A DNA stretch of 64,000 nucleotides from Methanosarcina barkeri str. Wiesmoor (GTDB lineage: Archaea > Halobacteriota > Methanosarcinia > Methanosarcinales > Methanosarcinaceae): assembly GCF_000969985.1 (NCBI RefSeq), contig NZ_CP009526.1, forward strand, positions 4,402,001 through 4,466,000. The letters are read 5' to 3'. Position 1 is the first letter of the stretch. Each line of letters begins with the position of its first letter. Shown here one piece after another: positions 36,949-46,567 of this stretch. A program made the position numbers and the translations under genes. The notes under the pieces were generated by a model that was given only the letters and a program-made list of their open reading frames with translations, did not search any database and had not been told where the DNA came from.

Positions 36949-38118
36949 TTATACTACAAATCTTTTTTCCAGCCCTGTAAAGTTCTGACACCCATTTTCA
37001 GTGACCAGGACCATATCCTCGATTCGTATTCCTCCAACCTCAGGATAGTACAGACCAGGCTCGAGAGTGATTACATTGCCTGCCTCAAGTAAAACCCCGT
37101 TTTCTCCGACTCCCGGGAGTTCATGTATATCGAGCCCTACCCCATGTCCTGTTGAGTGAATAAACCCTACCTTTGCACCACTTCGGTAGGTGTCATAACC
37201 GTGTGCCTCGAAGAAGTCGCAGACAGCGTTATGCACATCGGATGCCTTTACTCCTGGCTTAACCATTTCAAAGCCTTTTTTCTGGGCTGCAAGTACAGTT
37301 TCGTACATTTTTTTAAGCTCTTCCGAAGCTTTTCCATGCAGGACTGTGCGCGTCATGTCCGCAAAATAGCGTTTCGTTTTGCTCCGCGGGAAAATATCCA
37401 GGATTATCGGGGCATTTGCTCTCAGAGGGCCATCCGTAGTCCCATGGGGGTTTGCTGTATCTTTGCCGCATGAAACAATAGTCTCTTCGGCTTCGCATCC
37501 ATAATCAAGAAGTGTATGATCTATAACCGAAAGCACTTTAGCTCCTGTCAGTACCTCTCCTGCATGATAGAGGATACCATCCCTTTCTTCTGCTCCTGAT
37601 ATCAAGGCTATTGCAGCTTCCATAGCCTTTTCTCCGGCCATCTGGGCGTACTTTATGGCTTCAATCTCTTCCGGCTTTTTCAAGCTCCTGATTTTTCGGA
37701 ACGGGCTTTTTATTGGAACTACGGAAAAGCCCGCTTCTGTGAGGAAGTTTGATTCGAATACCGGGAAATCGTAAGGCACTGCGACTTTCTTAATTCCGTC
37801 TCCCGCAAGCAGTTCGGATAGGCAAGCTGCGTAGGCGATAGATGGATCTTTCTTTTCCTTCATCTTCTCCCTGTAGCCCAGGTCCTGCAATGTTTTTATT
37901 GTCGAAACCCTTGACTCGATTTTAGCTCTTCCTTTTTCCATATCCGAAATAAAAAGTATCTCTTTTCCCTCGTCGGTTTGCAGGTATGCAAAATCGTCGG
38001 AAGCAAGGAAGCGGGTTACGTAATAAATATCTGAATTGTGAAGATTCCCTGTCATAAGATAGGCATCGGTTCCTGCCTCTTCAAGGGCCTTCTTTATACT
38101 GAACTCTGGTTCGGTCAT
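36949..38118 (-). CDS. Xaa-Pro aminopeptidase-like M24 metallopeptidase
   Basis: Creatinase/prolidase-fold enzyme of 389 residues. The N-terminal creatinase-like domain (about 1-150) is followed by the pita-bread catalytic domain: PIILDIFPRSKTKRYFADMT (two Asp ligands), STGHGVGLDIHELPGVG (His), ITLEPGLYYP (Glu) and GIRIEDMVLV (Glu). It is expected to cleave Xaa-Pro dipeptides or N-terminal Xaa-Pro bonds in protein turnover. It lies downstream of an unknown gene, 38 bases away, in the same direction. Confidence 0.9.
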   Translation of the reverse strand: MTEPEFSIKKALEEAGTDAYLMTGNLHNSDIYYVTRFLASDDFAYLQTDEGKEILFISDMEKGRAKIESRVSTIKTLQDLGYREKMKEKKDPSIAYAACLSELLAGDGIKKVAVPYDFPVFESNFLTEAGFSVVPIKSPFRKIRSLKKPEEIEAIKYAQMAGEKAMEAAIALISGAEERDGILYHAGEVLTGAKVLSVIDHTLLDYGCEAEETIVSCGKDTANPHGTTDGPLRANAPIILDIFPRSKTKRYFADMTRTVLHGKASEELKKMYETVLAAQKKGFEMVKPGVKASDVHNAVCDFFEAHGYDTYRSGAKVGFIHSTGHGVGLDIHELPGVGENGVLLEAGNVITLEPGLYYPEVGGIRIEDMVLVTENGCQNFTGLEKRFVV

Positions 38119-38156
38119 GCAGGGTAATTCTAGCTTTGTGCATAAAGGTCTTATTG

Positions 38157-38786
38157 TCAGGGCTTCTTTCCTTCCAGTAAGATTTCTTCTTTTATTTTAT
38201 GGTTTAAAATGAGAAGCTTCTCAAGCAACTCAAAATAATGGTTAAGAGAGGCTGTCATTTCATCCGAAAACCTGAGAAAACACACATACTTTCTTCTCCC
38301 CAGTTCGTTTACCCAGGCTTTATTCTCAGGTTCCCCTTCTTCGAGTTTCCAGAAAATCTCGGTGGCGCAGCCAAGGATTTTTCGAACGCTTGAGGTCAGA
38401 TCCTTTCGAATTTTTTCTTTTTTAAATTCCACATAGTCCCTTGAACTATCCGGCTGAAGTAGTACGTTTCTATGAATCCAGTAATCGCCGTGGTTAAGAT
38501 GAGTTTCTACAATATCTGAAATTTTGAGGGATAGCTCCTTCAGGTCTAAGTTTGATTCTCCAGCCTTTTTGTTGTGAAGTCTTAAGTTCTCAGGAAAAAC
38601 TGCATTTTCTGGAGAGTTCGCTGCTATTTCCATTTCTCTTTGAATCCATTCAGAGGTGAATTTTTTGGTAGCTTCAATAAAAACGAGAGTTTCAAGCTCC
38701 ATTTTTACTCTGGTATCTTCCAATCTTTCCTGCATGCTGTCTAATTCTTCCTGGGAATCGTCAGACACAACATATTCAACTCCCAT
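38157..38786 (-). CDS. Hypothetical coiled-coil-rich protein
   Basis: Soluble protein of 209 residues, mostly helical and highly charged (DDSQEELDSMQERLEDTRVK, HYFELLEKLLILNHKIKEEI). There is no signal peptide or known motif; HGDYWIHRNVLLQPDSSRDY is its most distinctive stretch. It is probably transcribed with the M24 peptidase. I do not recognise the family. Confidence 0.75.
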   Translation of the reverse strand: MGVEYVVSDDSQEELDSMQERLEDTRVKMELETLVFIEATKKFTSEWIQREMEIAANSPENAVFPENLRLHNKKAGESNLDLKELSLKISDIVETHLNHGDYWIHRNVLLQPDSSRDYVEFKKEKIRKDLTSSVRKILGCATEIFWKLEEGEPENKAWVNELGRRKYVCFLRFSDEMTASLNHYFELLEKLLILNHKIKEEILLEGKKP

Positions 38787-39074
38787 CTTTCATTCTTCCA
38801 ACTCTACCTTTTTTCGCAGTAATAAATAATTCAATTTTTTTAGCTGTTACGTTTACTTTAAATACTGTTCGTATATTATGAGACTTTATATAAACTCAGA
38901 TAAGCTTATAATATATCTGTTAAATAATATATCCGTTAAGGAAAAAGAGAGCTCGCAAGAATCAAGGTGAACCTAATAAACTCTGCCATTAGAGTGGAAT
39001 ACCTATATCTTTTTTATTTATCCAGTTTGCTGGTAAGGGTACAGACGACGTGAAAAAGAGGAAGCATTAAGAAA

Positions 39075-39272
39075 ATGATAGAAGATATACTTTACTTTGG
39101 AAACGTAGTTTTCTTTCTTTTTTTATGTGAGATAACAATTCAAGTTGTGTTTAACGTTATCCGAATGTGCTTGAGGAAAGACGGAAGTCCCACAGGCGAC
39201 GAATACCACAGATTATATGAAGAAAGTATGGAATGGATGAGGCAAGGAAGTCGGAAGCCTCACAGAAGATGA
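39075..39272 (+). CDS. Small single-span membrane protein
   Basis: Open frame of 65 residues with one hydrophobic segment (ILYFGNVVFFLFLCEITIQV) and a charged tail (EYHRLYEESMEWMRQGSRKP). A GAGG sequence lies 12 nt upstream of ATG 39075. The DNA coding the tail is partly duplicated just after it (GATGAATACTACAGATTATT at 39268-39287), showing local repeat expansion. Not conserved in any way that I can judge; it may not be a gene. Confidence 0.4.
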   Translation: MIEDILYFGNVVFFLFLCEITIQVVFNVIRMCLRKDGSPTGDEYHRLYEESMEWMRQGSRKPHRR

Positions 39273-39315
39273 ATACTACAGATTATTTTAATAAAGTATG
39301 ATCTTATATTCAGAA

Positions 39316-39535
39316 GTGATGAGTTAAAAAGTACTTAAAAAAGTTTTTATTTTTACTCAAAAGTGATGAGTTAAAAAGTACTTAAAAAAGTTTTTATTTT
39401 TACTCAAAAGTGATGAGTTAAAAAGTACTTAAAAAAGTTTTTATTTTTACTCAAAAGTGATGAGTTAAAAAGTACTTAAAAAAGTTTTTATTTTTACTCA
39501 AAAGTGATGAGTTAAAAAGTATCTGAAAAAAGATT
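39316..39535. repeat. 47-bp tandem repeat, about 4.7 copies
   Basis: Units begin GTGATGAGTTAAAAAGTACT at 39316, 39363, 39410, 39457 and 39504, exactly 47 bp apart. The first four are nearly identical; the last diverges after AAAAAGTA. Each unit holds a run of T after AAAAAAG, so the block, just 3' of the tRNA-Asp gene, could end transcription. Confidence 0.96.
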
Positions 39536-39572
39536 TCGTTCGATTGGTAACAATCGAACTTTAATTTGGAAA

Positions 39573-39645
39573 CGCCCGGACCGGGATTCGAACCCGAGTC
39601 GGAGCCTCGACAGGGCTCCATGATAGGCCTCTACACTATCCGGAC
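39573..39645 (-). tRNA. tRNA-Asp (GTC)
   Basis: 73-nt cloverleaf on the minus strand. Acceptor GTCCGGA pairs with TCCGGGC (one G-T), discriminator G73. The anticodon arm is GAGCC-CTGTCGA-GGCTC with anticodon GTC. The T arm has CGGG-type stem with loop TTCGAAT. CCA is not encoded. Confidence 0.95.
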
Positions 39646-39757
39646 ACTTCAGTGTCTTTTGCTATTGATTTTCACTCGCGTTGCGAGCAAAACATAAACG
39701 CTTTTTTAATATATAAATGTTCCCGTTGAAGCTTTTCGATTCTGGAAATTGTTTAGG

Positions 39758-39873
39758 TCCCGCCTCCCAGACTCGAACCGGGGACATCGCGGTGCCTGCG
39801 CGGAAATGTACGGGTAATTTTACCCGCACGAGCCGAACTACAGCCGCGCACTCTACCACTGAGTTAAGGCGGG
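39758..39873 (-). tRNA. tRNA-Tyr (GTA) with a 44-nt intron
   Basis: On the minus strand the ends CCCGCCT and AGGCGGG pair, giving the C1-G72 pair that marks archaeal tRNA-Tyr, with discriminator A73. The D arm is ACTC/GAGT and the anticodon stem CGCGG/CCGCG, with anticodon GTA. Between G37 and the following A lies a 44-nt intron, containing the stem GCGGGTAA/TTACCCGT, at the canonical position for archaeal splicing endonuclease. T arm: CCCGG-TTCGAGT-CTGGG. Confidence 0.93.
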
Positions 39874-39877
39874 ACAA

Positions 39878-40306
39878 TGTATATTATTCCACTATTTATT
39901 ATTCCACTGTTGCACTGCTTGAGTGCACCATCTCATATATGGCGATGATATATATGTTTTACGCTAGATATTGGTTATAGAGGCATTTTTATGAAAATTT
40001 TACCCATGTACGTTTATTATATAGCCTACTTTGCCCCTTACTCTGAAGAGTTCTCAAGAGTATGTTCATAACTCGGCATTACTCCCCGGTTTTAAAAAAT
40101 AACCGACTTTTCATTTAAAATAATCAGAATCAAACTAAATATATGCAGATTTAAAAATAAAAACAATAATCTTCACTCTTAAAAACAATAAGCCTCGCAT
40201 TAAAAATGAGATATTTCCTATTAAGAGCAAGTTAGAGTCAAAAATAGTTACAATAAATGAATTATGAAAAGAACCTGAAGGTTCTTCCCTATTGTGTTTT
40301 CCTTGT
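39878..40306. other. Intergenic region upstream of tRNA-Tyr and downstream of metK
   Basis: AT-rich. It holds the promoter for tRNA-Tyr (minus strand) and the 3' end of metK. No gene. Confidence 0.5.
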
Positions 40307-41503
40307 TTAGAAAGTGTCCAATTCTCCTTTAATTACCATTTCGGTAATCTTTGTCACATTGGAAAGCCAGTCATCCATGACAACTTCGGCTTCGGCTTTG
40401 ACCTTTGCAAAAGAAGTGCCTTCTTTGGGAATAACCTGCGCACTTGCTACGAGTGGCTGGTCAATTGGTTTTCCGATCTGGGAAAGCAGCCTTATGTAAA
40501 CGTCCTGGACTTCCGGAACCTGCTTTACAATATCGCGGGCCATCTGGGTCGAGAGAAGGTTGTAAATTTTGCCAATGTGATTAATCGGATTCTTTCCACT
40601 TGTTGCCTCCATACTCATAGGCCTGTTTGGCGTGATCAAACCATTGCAGCGGTTTCCGCGCCCTACTGAGCCGTCATCCCCCATTTCGGCTGAAGTGCCT
40701 GTAACTGTGAGGAAAATAGAGCTGGTTTTCAGGTTATCTCCTGTGTTAATGCAGACTTTCACATTGCGCTCAGTATACCTGGTTGCCATCTCCTCAACAT
40801 AAGTCTGCATTTCCTGGGTCATATTTATATAGCTGTCCAGGTCGTCAATATATCTCCCGATCATACCGCTGCATATTGTAAGAGTTATATCTTCCCCATC
40901 CCTGAGTCCCATGACCTTCATATCTTCTCCGATTCCAGGCATGCGCGACTTAAGGTCTGTGAGCAGTTGTCTTTCGGTGTTATATACAAGGTTTTCAAGC
41001 TCTGAAAACGGAGCATGCCCAACCCCAAATGAGGTATCATTTGCAACCGGAATCCTATCTCTTTTGAAGACATCTCTCAGGTCTGAAGACCCTGTCCCGA
41101 GTTTGCAGTCCATTATGACATCTCTTTCGAGATCCATGTTTACAAGAGTATTCTTAAGATATTGTCTGGCAGCTTGTAGGGCTACAGACTCGGTAGCAAG
41201 ATCTACTCCTTCAAACTCCTTTGTTGCCCTGCCTACCAATAGAATATATATGGGCTGCAGTATTTCTCCGCCCCCGAACCTGGGGCTGGATCTCCCGGCT
41301 ACAATCTGGGTTTCGTCAGTATTATGGTGGAGTACGGCTCCACATTTACTTATGTATTCTCTGCATAGTGCGCGACTTACGGCTTCGGCCAGTCCGTCTG
41401 ATATACTATCAGGATGCCCTATCCCTTTGCGTTCTACAAGCTCGATCCTCTGTTTCTCAACAGGAGTTTGGAAGAGCTCCTCCACTTTGATATTTCGGGC
41501 CAT
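40307..41503 (-). CDS. metK: S-adenosylmethionine synthetase, archaeal type
   Basis: Enzyme of 398 residues making S-adenosylmethionine from methionine and ATP. It belongs to the archaeal AdoMet synthetase family, distinct in sequence from bacterial MetK: QRIELVERKGIGHPDSISDG at the N-terminus, HHNTDETQIVAGRS, GTGSSDLRDVFKRD and VGRGNRCNGLITPNRPMSME. AdoMet supplies the radical SAM and methyltransferase proteins in this window. ATG 41503 follows GAGGATC. Confidence 0.96.
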   Translation of the reverse strand: MARNIKVEELFQTPVEKQRIELVERKGIGHPDSISDGLAEAVSRALCREYISKCGAVLHHNTDETQIVAGRSSPRFGGGEILQPIYILLVGRATKEFEGVDLATESVALQAARQYLKNTLVNMDLERDVIMDCKLGTGSSDLRDVFKRDRIPVANDTSFGVGHAPFSELENLVYNTERQLLTDLKSRMPGIGEDMKVMGLRDGEDITLTICSGMIGRYIDDLDSYINMTQEMQTYVEEMATRYTERNVKVCINTGDNLKTSSIFLTVTGTSAEMGDDGSVGRGNRCNGLITPNRPMSMEATSGKNPINHIGKIYNLLSTQMARDIVKQVPEVQDVYIRLLSQIGKPIDQPLVASAQVIPKEGTSFAKVKAEAEVVMDDWLSNVTKITEMVIKGELDTF

Positions 41504-41989
41504 TTGGATCCTCTTTTTTCAAAATCGATAATAGTTTTTATTATTAAATGTTAGTGTTATTGATTTACTATTTTTCGGTCAGTTGTACCATCAGTCTGCT
41601 ATACTTAGCACTCTGTTGTGGTTAATTCTTCTGTTGCTCTGACATTAATAATATTCTAATATATACTTCAAGAATCAATTCATATTAAATTACTATGGCT
41701 ATATAATTTTTCCCCGGTCTTCATTACTGGAAGTAATATTAGCTTTAAAAACGATTTTTTTGCTTTCAATCCTGGAAGTTTACTGATGGGGTTTACTTAC
41801 TGGTTATCAAAATTAATTCGTAATGAGTAGGCTTTTTATCTATGGACCTGCCTTTCTTAAAGGAAAACTTCTATGAGACCTTACCGTGAAGTCTATATCA
41901 TACTAGAGTATTCTGGATAAACGTTTTTACTTTGATGAGCTTACCCGGGAAAATACCTCCCGGCAGATTATTTATAGAGGACATAACAG
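41504..41989. other. Divergent intergenic region between metK and hisG
   Basis: About 490 bases without a gene; it must contain both promoters. No repeat or riboswitch-like structure is evident by eye. Confidence 0.5.
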
Positions 41990-42859
41990 ATGATTCGCAT
42001 TGCAATACCCAATAAAGGGCGCCTTTACGAACCCACAATCTCTATTTTCAAAGATGCAGGGCTCCCAATAAGTGGAGGGGCCGAAAGTCGAAAACTTTTT
42101 GCAAAAACTACCGATCCGGATATCCATATCCTCTTTGCCAGGGCTGCTGACATCCCTGAGTACGTACAGGACGGAGCTGCGGACGTAGGTATTACAGGCA
42201 TAGATCTGATTACGGAAAGGGGAGCAAAGGTTGAAACTCTTCTTGACCTTAAATTCGGAAAGGCCAGCCTTGTTCTGGCTGTCCCTGAAGACTCGGACTT
42301 CCAGAAAGCTGAGGATCTTGAAGGCCGAAAGATTGCAACCGAGTTTCCGGAAATTACACACCAGTACTTCAAAAAGCATGGAGTCAATGTTGAGGTTATA
42401 AAGGTCAGCGGAGCCTGTGAAATGACTCCACATGTGGGAATAGCAGATGCAATCGTGGACATCTCAAGCTCCGGAACCACTATGATGATAAATCATTTAA
42501 AGCCTATTGAGACTGTTTTTTCTTCTACAGTCTACCTGATTGCAAATAAAGAAAGCCTCAGGACAAAGGAAAAAATTCTGGACATCAAAACTGCACTGGA
42601 AAGCGTACTTAATGCAAAAGATCGGCGTTATCTTATGATGAATGTCCCCGAGTCTTCCCTCCAGGCAGTAAAAGAAGTTCTTCCAGGAATGTCAGGTCCA
42701 ACGGTTATGAAGGTCGAGTCCAGCAAATTGCCAGGAGAATCCATCCTTGCAGTTCACGCTGTTGTGGACGCAGACTTGATTTTTACCATTGTAAATAAGC
42801 TGAAGAAAGTTGGTGCGCGTGACGTTCTTGTCGTACCTATCGAAAGAATAATGCCCTGA
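41990..42859 (+). CDS. hisG: ATP phosphoribosyltransferase, long form
   Basis: First enzyme of histidine synthesis, joining ATP and PRPP; 289 residues. The long form (HisG_L) carries a C-terminal ACT-like domain for histidine feedback inhibition (MKVESSKLPGESILAVHAVV to the end), so no HisZ is needed. The catalytic part has IRIAIPNKGRLYEPTISIF, DVGITGIDLITERGAKVETL and the PRPP loop GIADAIVDISSSGTTM. hisA and hisB follow in the same direction. Confidence 0.96.
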   Translation: MIRIAIPNKGRLYEPTISIFKDAGLPISGGAESRKLFAKTTDPDIHILFARAADIPEYVQDGAADVGITGIDLITERGAKVETLLDLKFGKASLVLAVPEDSDFQKAEDLEGRKIATEFPEITHQYFKKHGVNVEVIKVSGACEMTPHVGIADAIVDISSSGTTMMINHLKPIETVFSSTVYLIANKESLRTKEKILDIKTALESVLNAKDRRYLMMNVPESSLQAVKEVLPGMSGPTVMKVESSKLPGESILAVHAVVDADLIFTIVNKLKKVGARDVLVVPIERIMP

Positions 42860-42967
42860 AAGAAAAAGGCTGGAAAAATGGGTTTTCAGGCAAGACAAAC
42901 AAAAGGAGATTTAATAGAAGGAGATTTCTCAAAGATAGAATGAGATTCTCAAAGACGTGTCGGAGAT

Positions 42968-43711
42968 GTGACTTTGGTTTTTGAAGTAATTCCTGCAGTG
43001 GATATGAGGGGTGGAAAATGCGTTCAGCTTGTGCAGGGAGTGCCTGGCAGTGAGATTGTATCCATTGACGATCCTGTTGAAGTTGCCCTTGATTGGGTCA
43101 GAAAAGGGGCAAAGACTTTGCACCTGGTAGATCTGGACGGAGCAATTGAAGGAGAGCGTAAAAACGCTCCTATAATCGAAAAAATAGTAAGTGCATGCCA
43201 AAAAAAAGGGGTGCAGATTCAGGTTGGAGGAGGCATTCGGAGTTTTGAGGATGCAGCTTCTCTGCTTGAACTGGGAGTCTCGAGGGTAATTCTAGGAACT
43301 GCTGCACTCAAGAACCCGGAACTTGTACAGCAGCTCTCCAGTACCTTTGGAAACGAACATGTAACTGTTGCCCTTGATGCAAAAAACGGAAAAATATCCA
43401 TCAAAGGCTGGACTGAGGAATGCGCACAAACTCCTGTAGAAATGGGCAGGAAGTTTGAAGAGCTCGGGGCAGGCAGCCTGCTTTTTACAAATATAGACAC
43501 CGAAGGCCTTATGCAGGGAGTAAATCCTGTCCCTACAAAAAACCTTGTGGAATCTGTCAGCATTCCTGTAATCGCATCTGGAGGAGTAAGTTCTCTTCAA
43601 GACCTACGGACCCTGAAGAAAACCGGAGCATCAGGGGTTGTGGTAGGCAGCGCTCTATACACAGGCAGGTTCACACTTGAAGCTGCGATTGAAACAACCC
43701 AGCAGGAGTGA
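42968..43711 (+). CDS. hisA: ProFAR isomerase
   Basis: TIM-barrel enzyme of 247 residues (phosphoribosylformimino-AICAR ribotide isomerase) in histidine synthesis. EVIPAVDMRGGKCVQLVQG carries the catalytic Asp, HLVDLDGAIEG follows, then the phosphate sites QVGGGIRSFEDA and VIASGGVSSLQDL and GASGVVVGSALYTGRF. Start is GTG 42968, about 108 bases after hisG. Probably cotranscribed with hisG and hisB. Confidence 0.95.
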   Translation: MTLVFEVIPAVDMRGGKCVQLVQGVPGSEIVSIDDPVEVALDWVRKGAKTLHLVDLDGAIEGERKNAPIIEKIVSACQKKGVQIQVGGGIRSFEDAASLLELGVSRVILGTAALKNPELVQQLSSTFGNEHVTVALDAKNGKISIKGWTEECAQTPVEMGRKFEELGAGSLLFTNIDTEGLMQGVNPVPTKNLVESVSIPVIASGGVSSLQDLRTLKKTGASGVVVGSALYTGRFTLEAAIETTQQE

Positions 43712-43851
43712 TCTGAACCTTGTTTTTATTTCCTGGCAGAGGACCTTCAGCATAATTCCACTTTTTCAATCTTCCGGAAATAGATAGGAAAAAGAGCTCA
43801 CAGGCAGCCAGATAGAAAGTATTTATAAATTTAAAGAGAATGTGATGCTGT

Positions 43852-44427
43852 ATGAGAACAGGCAGAATGTCCCGCAAAACAAAAGAGACCGATATCCAGC
43901 TTGAACTGAACCTTGACGGCACTGGGATTGCCGATGTCAACACAGGAATCGGGTTTTTTGACCATATGCTTACTTCTTTTGCAAGGCATGCAGAATTTGA
44001 CCTCAAGGTACGTGCGGAAGGTGACCTGTACGTGGACGAGCATCACCTTGTGGAAGACACAGGAATAGTTCTCGGAAAAGTGCTTGCAGAGGCACTCGGG
44101 GATATGGCAGGAACTGCTCGTTTTGGGGAAGCCAGAATTCCAATGGATGAAGCCCTTGCCGATGTTGCCCTGGATATAGGCGGACGCAGCTATCTTGTCC
44201 TGAAAGCTGAGTTTGCATCTCCCCAGGTAGGGCAATTCAGTACCCAGCTTGTAAAGCACTTCTTTGAAACGCTGGCCTCAAACGCAAAAATTACCATCCA
44301 TGCGAGTGTCTATGGTGACAATGATCATCACAAGATCGAAGCTCTTTTCAAAGCCTTTGCCTATGCTATGAAACGTGCTGTAAAAATCGAGGGTAAAGAG
44401 GTAAAAAGTACTAAAGGTACCCTGTGA
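43852..44427 (+). CDS. hisB: Imidazoleglycerol-phosphate dehydratase
   Basis: Monofunctional HisB of 191 residues that dehydrates imidazole-glycerol phosphate. The two metal-binding histidine motifs are present: [17 protein letters not shown] plus [15 protein letters not shown], and [20 protein letters not shown] plus [20 protein letters not shown]. Third histidine gene in the run. ATG 43852 or 43867 could be used. Confidence 0.96.
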   Translation: MRTGRMSRKTKETDIQLELNLDGTGIADVNTGIGFFDHMLTSFARHAEFDLKVRAEGDLYVDEHHLVEDTGIVLGKVLAEALGDMAGTARFGEARIPMDEALADVALDIGGRSYLVLKAEFASPQVGQFSTQLVKHFFETLASNAKITIHASVYGDNDHHKIEALFKAFAYAMKRAVKIEGKEVKSTKGTL

Positions 44428-44625
44428 AGCAAACCTTTTCAAAAACTGCTTGCCCGCAAGCCTTTTCAAAAACTGCTTGCCCGCAAGCCTTTTCAAAAAA
44501 GGCTTGATCGAAAACCTTTTCAAAAAAGGCTTGATCGAAAACCTTTTCAAAAAAGGCTTGATCGAAAACCTTTTCAAAAAAGGCTTGATCGAAAACCTTT
44601 TCAAAAAAGGTTTGATCGAAAACGA
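44428..44625. repeat. 27-bp tandem repeat after hisB
   Basis: About five copies of a 27-bp unit (GGCTTGATCGAAAACCTTTT plus CAAAAAA), preceded by two to three copies of a related unit with GCTTGCCCGCAAGCC. Each copy can fold as a small hairpin (CCTTTTCAAAAAAGG). It may act as a transcription end for the his genes. An open frame through it is a by-product. Confidence 0.93.
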
Positions 44626-44943
44626 GGAAACGTTTGAATTTAAGGAACTTATCCTTGAACCCTATCGTCGTGATAAAACGGCGTAACGATTGAGGGTCAA
44701 CAGTTGCGCCCGAGAGTGCTGAATTAAGGGCAAAAGATACTGATTTTTGCTTCCCTCAAGATGGATTGATTTACGCGAGTTCCGTCTACCGAGTCCTGCT
44801 CCAGGATGATGGAATCCGTTTGAATCTAATCTGATTCCGCAGGCTCAGGTGCATAGTTTTTCGTTTTCTGTCGCTTCAAAAGTTAAGTAACCTTACTTTT
44901 TTATTCCGGAAAACGAATTTAATATATAATTTGGGGGAATGAA
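44626..44943. other. Intergenic region before the quinone reductase gene
   Basis: No gene recognised. More GC-rich than most spacers here. It ends with the ribosome binding site GGGGGAATG. Confidence 0.45.
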
Positions 44944-45585
44944 ATGAAAGTTCTTTACGTTTACGCACACCCGGAACCGAAGTCTTTTAACGGCGCTTTA
45001 AAGGAAACAGCACTTGCTGCCCTACAGGAGAAAGGGCATGAAGTAAAGCTCTCGGACCTTTATGCAATGAAGTTTCATCCTGTCCTGAAAGCTTCTGATT
45101 TTCCAGAACGAAAAAAGCAGGATGTTTTCAAGCCTTTCTTTGAAGCAATACAGGCCTCTAAAACAGGAGCTTTTGCACCTGATGTTAAAGAAGAAATGGA
45201 TAAAGTAAAGTGGGCAGACCTCCTAGTATTTCAGTTCCCTATTTATTTCACTTTCATGCCAGCTATAATGAAAGGATGGATCGACCGCGTCCTGGCTCCT
45301 GGGTTTGGTTTTAACCCGGTTACGAATAGTGATTACGATACCGGGCTTCTTAAAGGAAAATCCGCAATAATTGTTACAACTACCGGAGCTCCAAAAACAA
45401 TGTATTCTGAGGGAGGAGCACACGGAGACCTGAACAAGCATTTGGAATCAATAACCCATTGTATTTTTGAATATATGGGGATGAAAGTGCTTCCATCTTA
45501 CATAATTTACGAAGCGAGCAGCATGTCCAGGGAAAGAGGAGCTGAAGAATTAGAAAAGTACAGGCATCGAATACTTGACCTTTAA
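44944..45585 (+). CDS. NAD(P)H dehydrogenase (quinone), flavodoxin-fold
   Basis: Flavoprotein of 213 residues in the NQO1/MdaB/KefF-like group (Flavodoxin_2), which transfers two electrons from NAD(P)H to quinones or similar acceptors, often for detoxification. MKVLYVYAHPEPKSFNGALK is the FMN/FAD phosphate loop; VFQFPIYFTFMPAIMKGWID and AIIVTTTGAPKTMYSEGGAH are typical. Methanosarcina uses methanophenazine instead of quinone, so the natural acceptor is uncertain. Single gene. Confidence 0.9.
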   Translation: MKVLYVYAHPEPKSFNGALKETALAALQEKGHEVKLSDLYAMKFHPVLKASDFPERKKQDVFKPFFEAIQASKTGAFAPDVKEEMDKVKWADLLVFQFPIYFTFMPAIMKGWIDRVLAPGFGFNPVTNSDYDTGLLKGKSAIIVTTTGAPKTMYSEGGAHGDLNKHLESITHCIFEYMGMKVLPSYIIYEASSMSRERGAEELEKYRHRILDL

Positions 45586-45748
45586 ATGAAAAGAAAACAC
45601 TTTTTTACTTTTTTAAATGTCGTACTGGAGAACCATCGGATTTTTTACTACTTCTCTATTATATTCATATAGGATGTTTTTATAATAAGTTATATTAACC
45701 GTTATGCATATTCAGACATATCGTCTAGATTTCATGTGAGGGTTTTGA

Positions 45749-46567
45749 ATGAAAAAGGTCTCAGCATTCATAATTATCATGTTATTGGCTATGGCTATGG
45801 CTGGCTCCGGATGTACGGAAAAAATGTCTCCTACTCCTGCTTCTAATAATTCGGGAAATGAATTTGAGGGAAGGCAAATCATTGTTTGTTCCGGAGCAGG
45901 ACTTATAAAGCCCATGAATGAATTGATCGGGAATTTTGAAAATGAAACTGGAGCAGATATTGAGGTTCGTTATGGAGGAAGTGCTGAAATCTTCGGATTT
46001 CTGACTTCTAAGGAGTGCGACGTCTTTATTCCCGGAGACTATCACTACACTGAACAGGCTATGGAAAGGAATTATGTTTTCAATGACAGTGTGGAAAACC
46101 TGACCCGGCATATCCCGGTTATCGCAGTACCTGCGGGAAATCCTGCAAACATAAGCAAACTCGAAGACCTGGCAAAACCCGGAGTAAAGCTGGCTCTTGG
46201 AGACCCGAATGGGCCTGCAATAGGCAGGGTAGCGGAAAAGATCTGTACACAGGCAGGAATCCTTCCTGAAGTAAAAAATAACACAATTGTCAAGACTGCA
46301 ACAGTAAACCAGCTTCTTATTTACCTCGCGTCCGGAGATGCGGATGCGGCAATTATATGGGAAGATATGGCAAACTGGAGTGAAGCCAGTGGAAAAATCA
46401 AAGTAATTCCTATCCCTGAAAAACAGAATAAAATACAGACCATACCCACAGCAGTTTCCACATATACAGAAGACTCTAAACTGGCAGAAGCATTTAACAC
46501 TTACATTGCAGGAGATGAAGCGAGGGCTACCTGGGAAAAATGGGGCTTTGAGCCATGCAGTTCTTAA
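45749..46567 (+). CDS. modA: Molybdate/tungstate ABC importer, substrate-binding lipoprotein
   Basis: Binding protein of 272 residues. A lipoprotein signal (AFIIIMLLAMAMAGSGC) is followed by a low-complexity linker and the ModA-like domain: VCSGAGLIKPMNELIGNFEN, VRYGGSAEIFGFLTSKECDV, then GDPNGPAIGRVAEKICTQAG and YLASGDADAAIIWEDMANW. Ser/Gly at the oxyanion site are consistent with molybdate or tungstate. Its stop overlaps modB by 13 bases. Whether it prefers Mo or W (ModA versus WtpA) cannot be told. Confidence 0.9.
   Translation: MKKVSAFIIIMLLAMAMAGSGCTEKMSPTPASNNSGNEFEGRQIIVCSGAGLIKPMNELIGNFENETGADIEVRYGGSAEIFGFLTSKECDVFIPGDYHYTEQAMERNYVFNDSVENLTRHIPVIAVPAGNPANISKLEDLAKPGVKLALGDPNGPAIGRVAEKICTQAGILPEVKNNTIVKTATVNQLLIYLASGDADAAIIWEDMANWSEASGKIKVIPIPEKQNKIQTIPTAVSTYTEDSKLAEAFNTYIAGDEARATWEKWGFEPCSS

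Noticed and set aside
44278-44686. Open frames with repeated KRFSIKPFL or KKGLIENLF
   Set aside because: They read the 27-bp repeat after hisB; one also overlaps hisB in the wrong frame.
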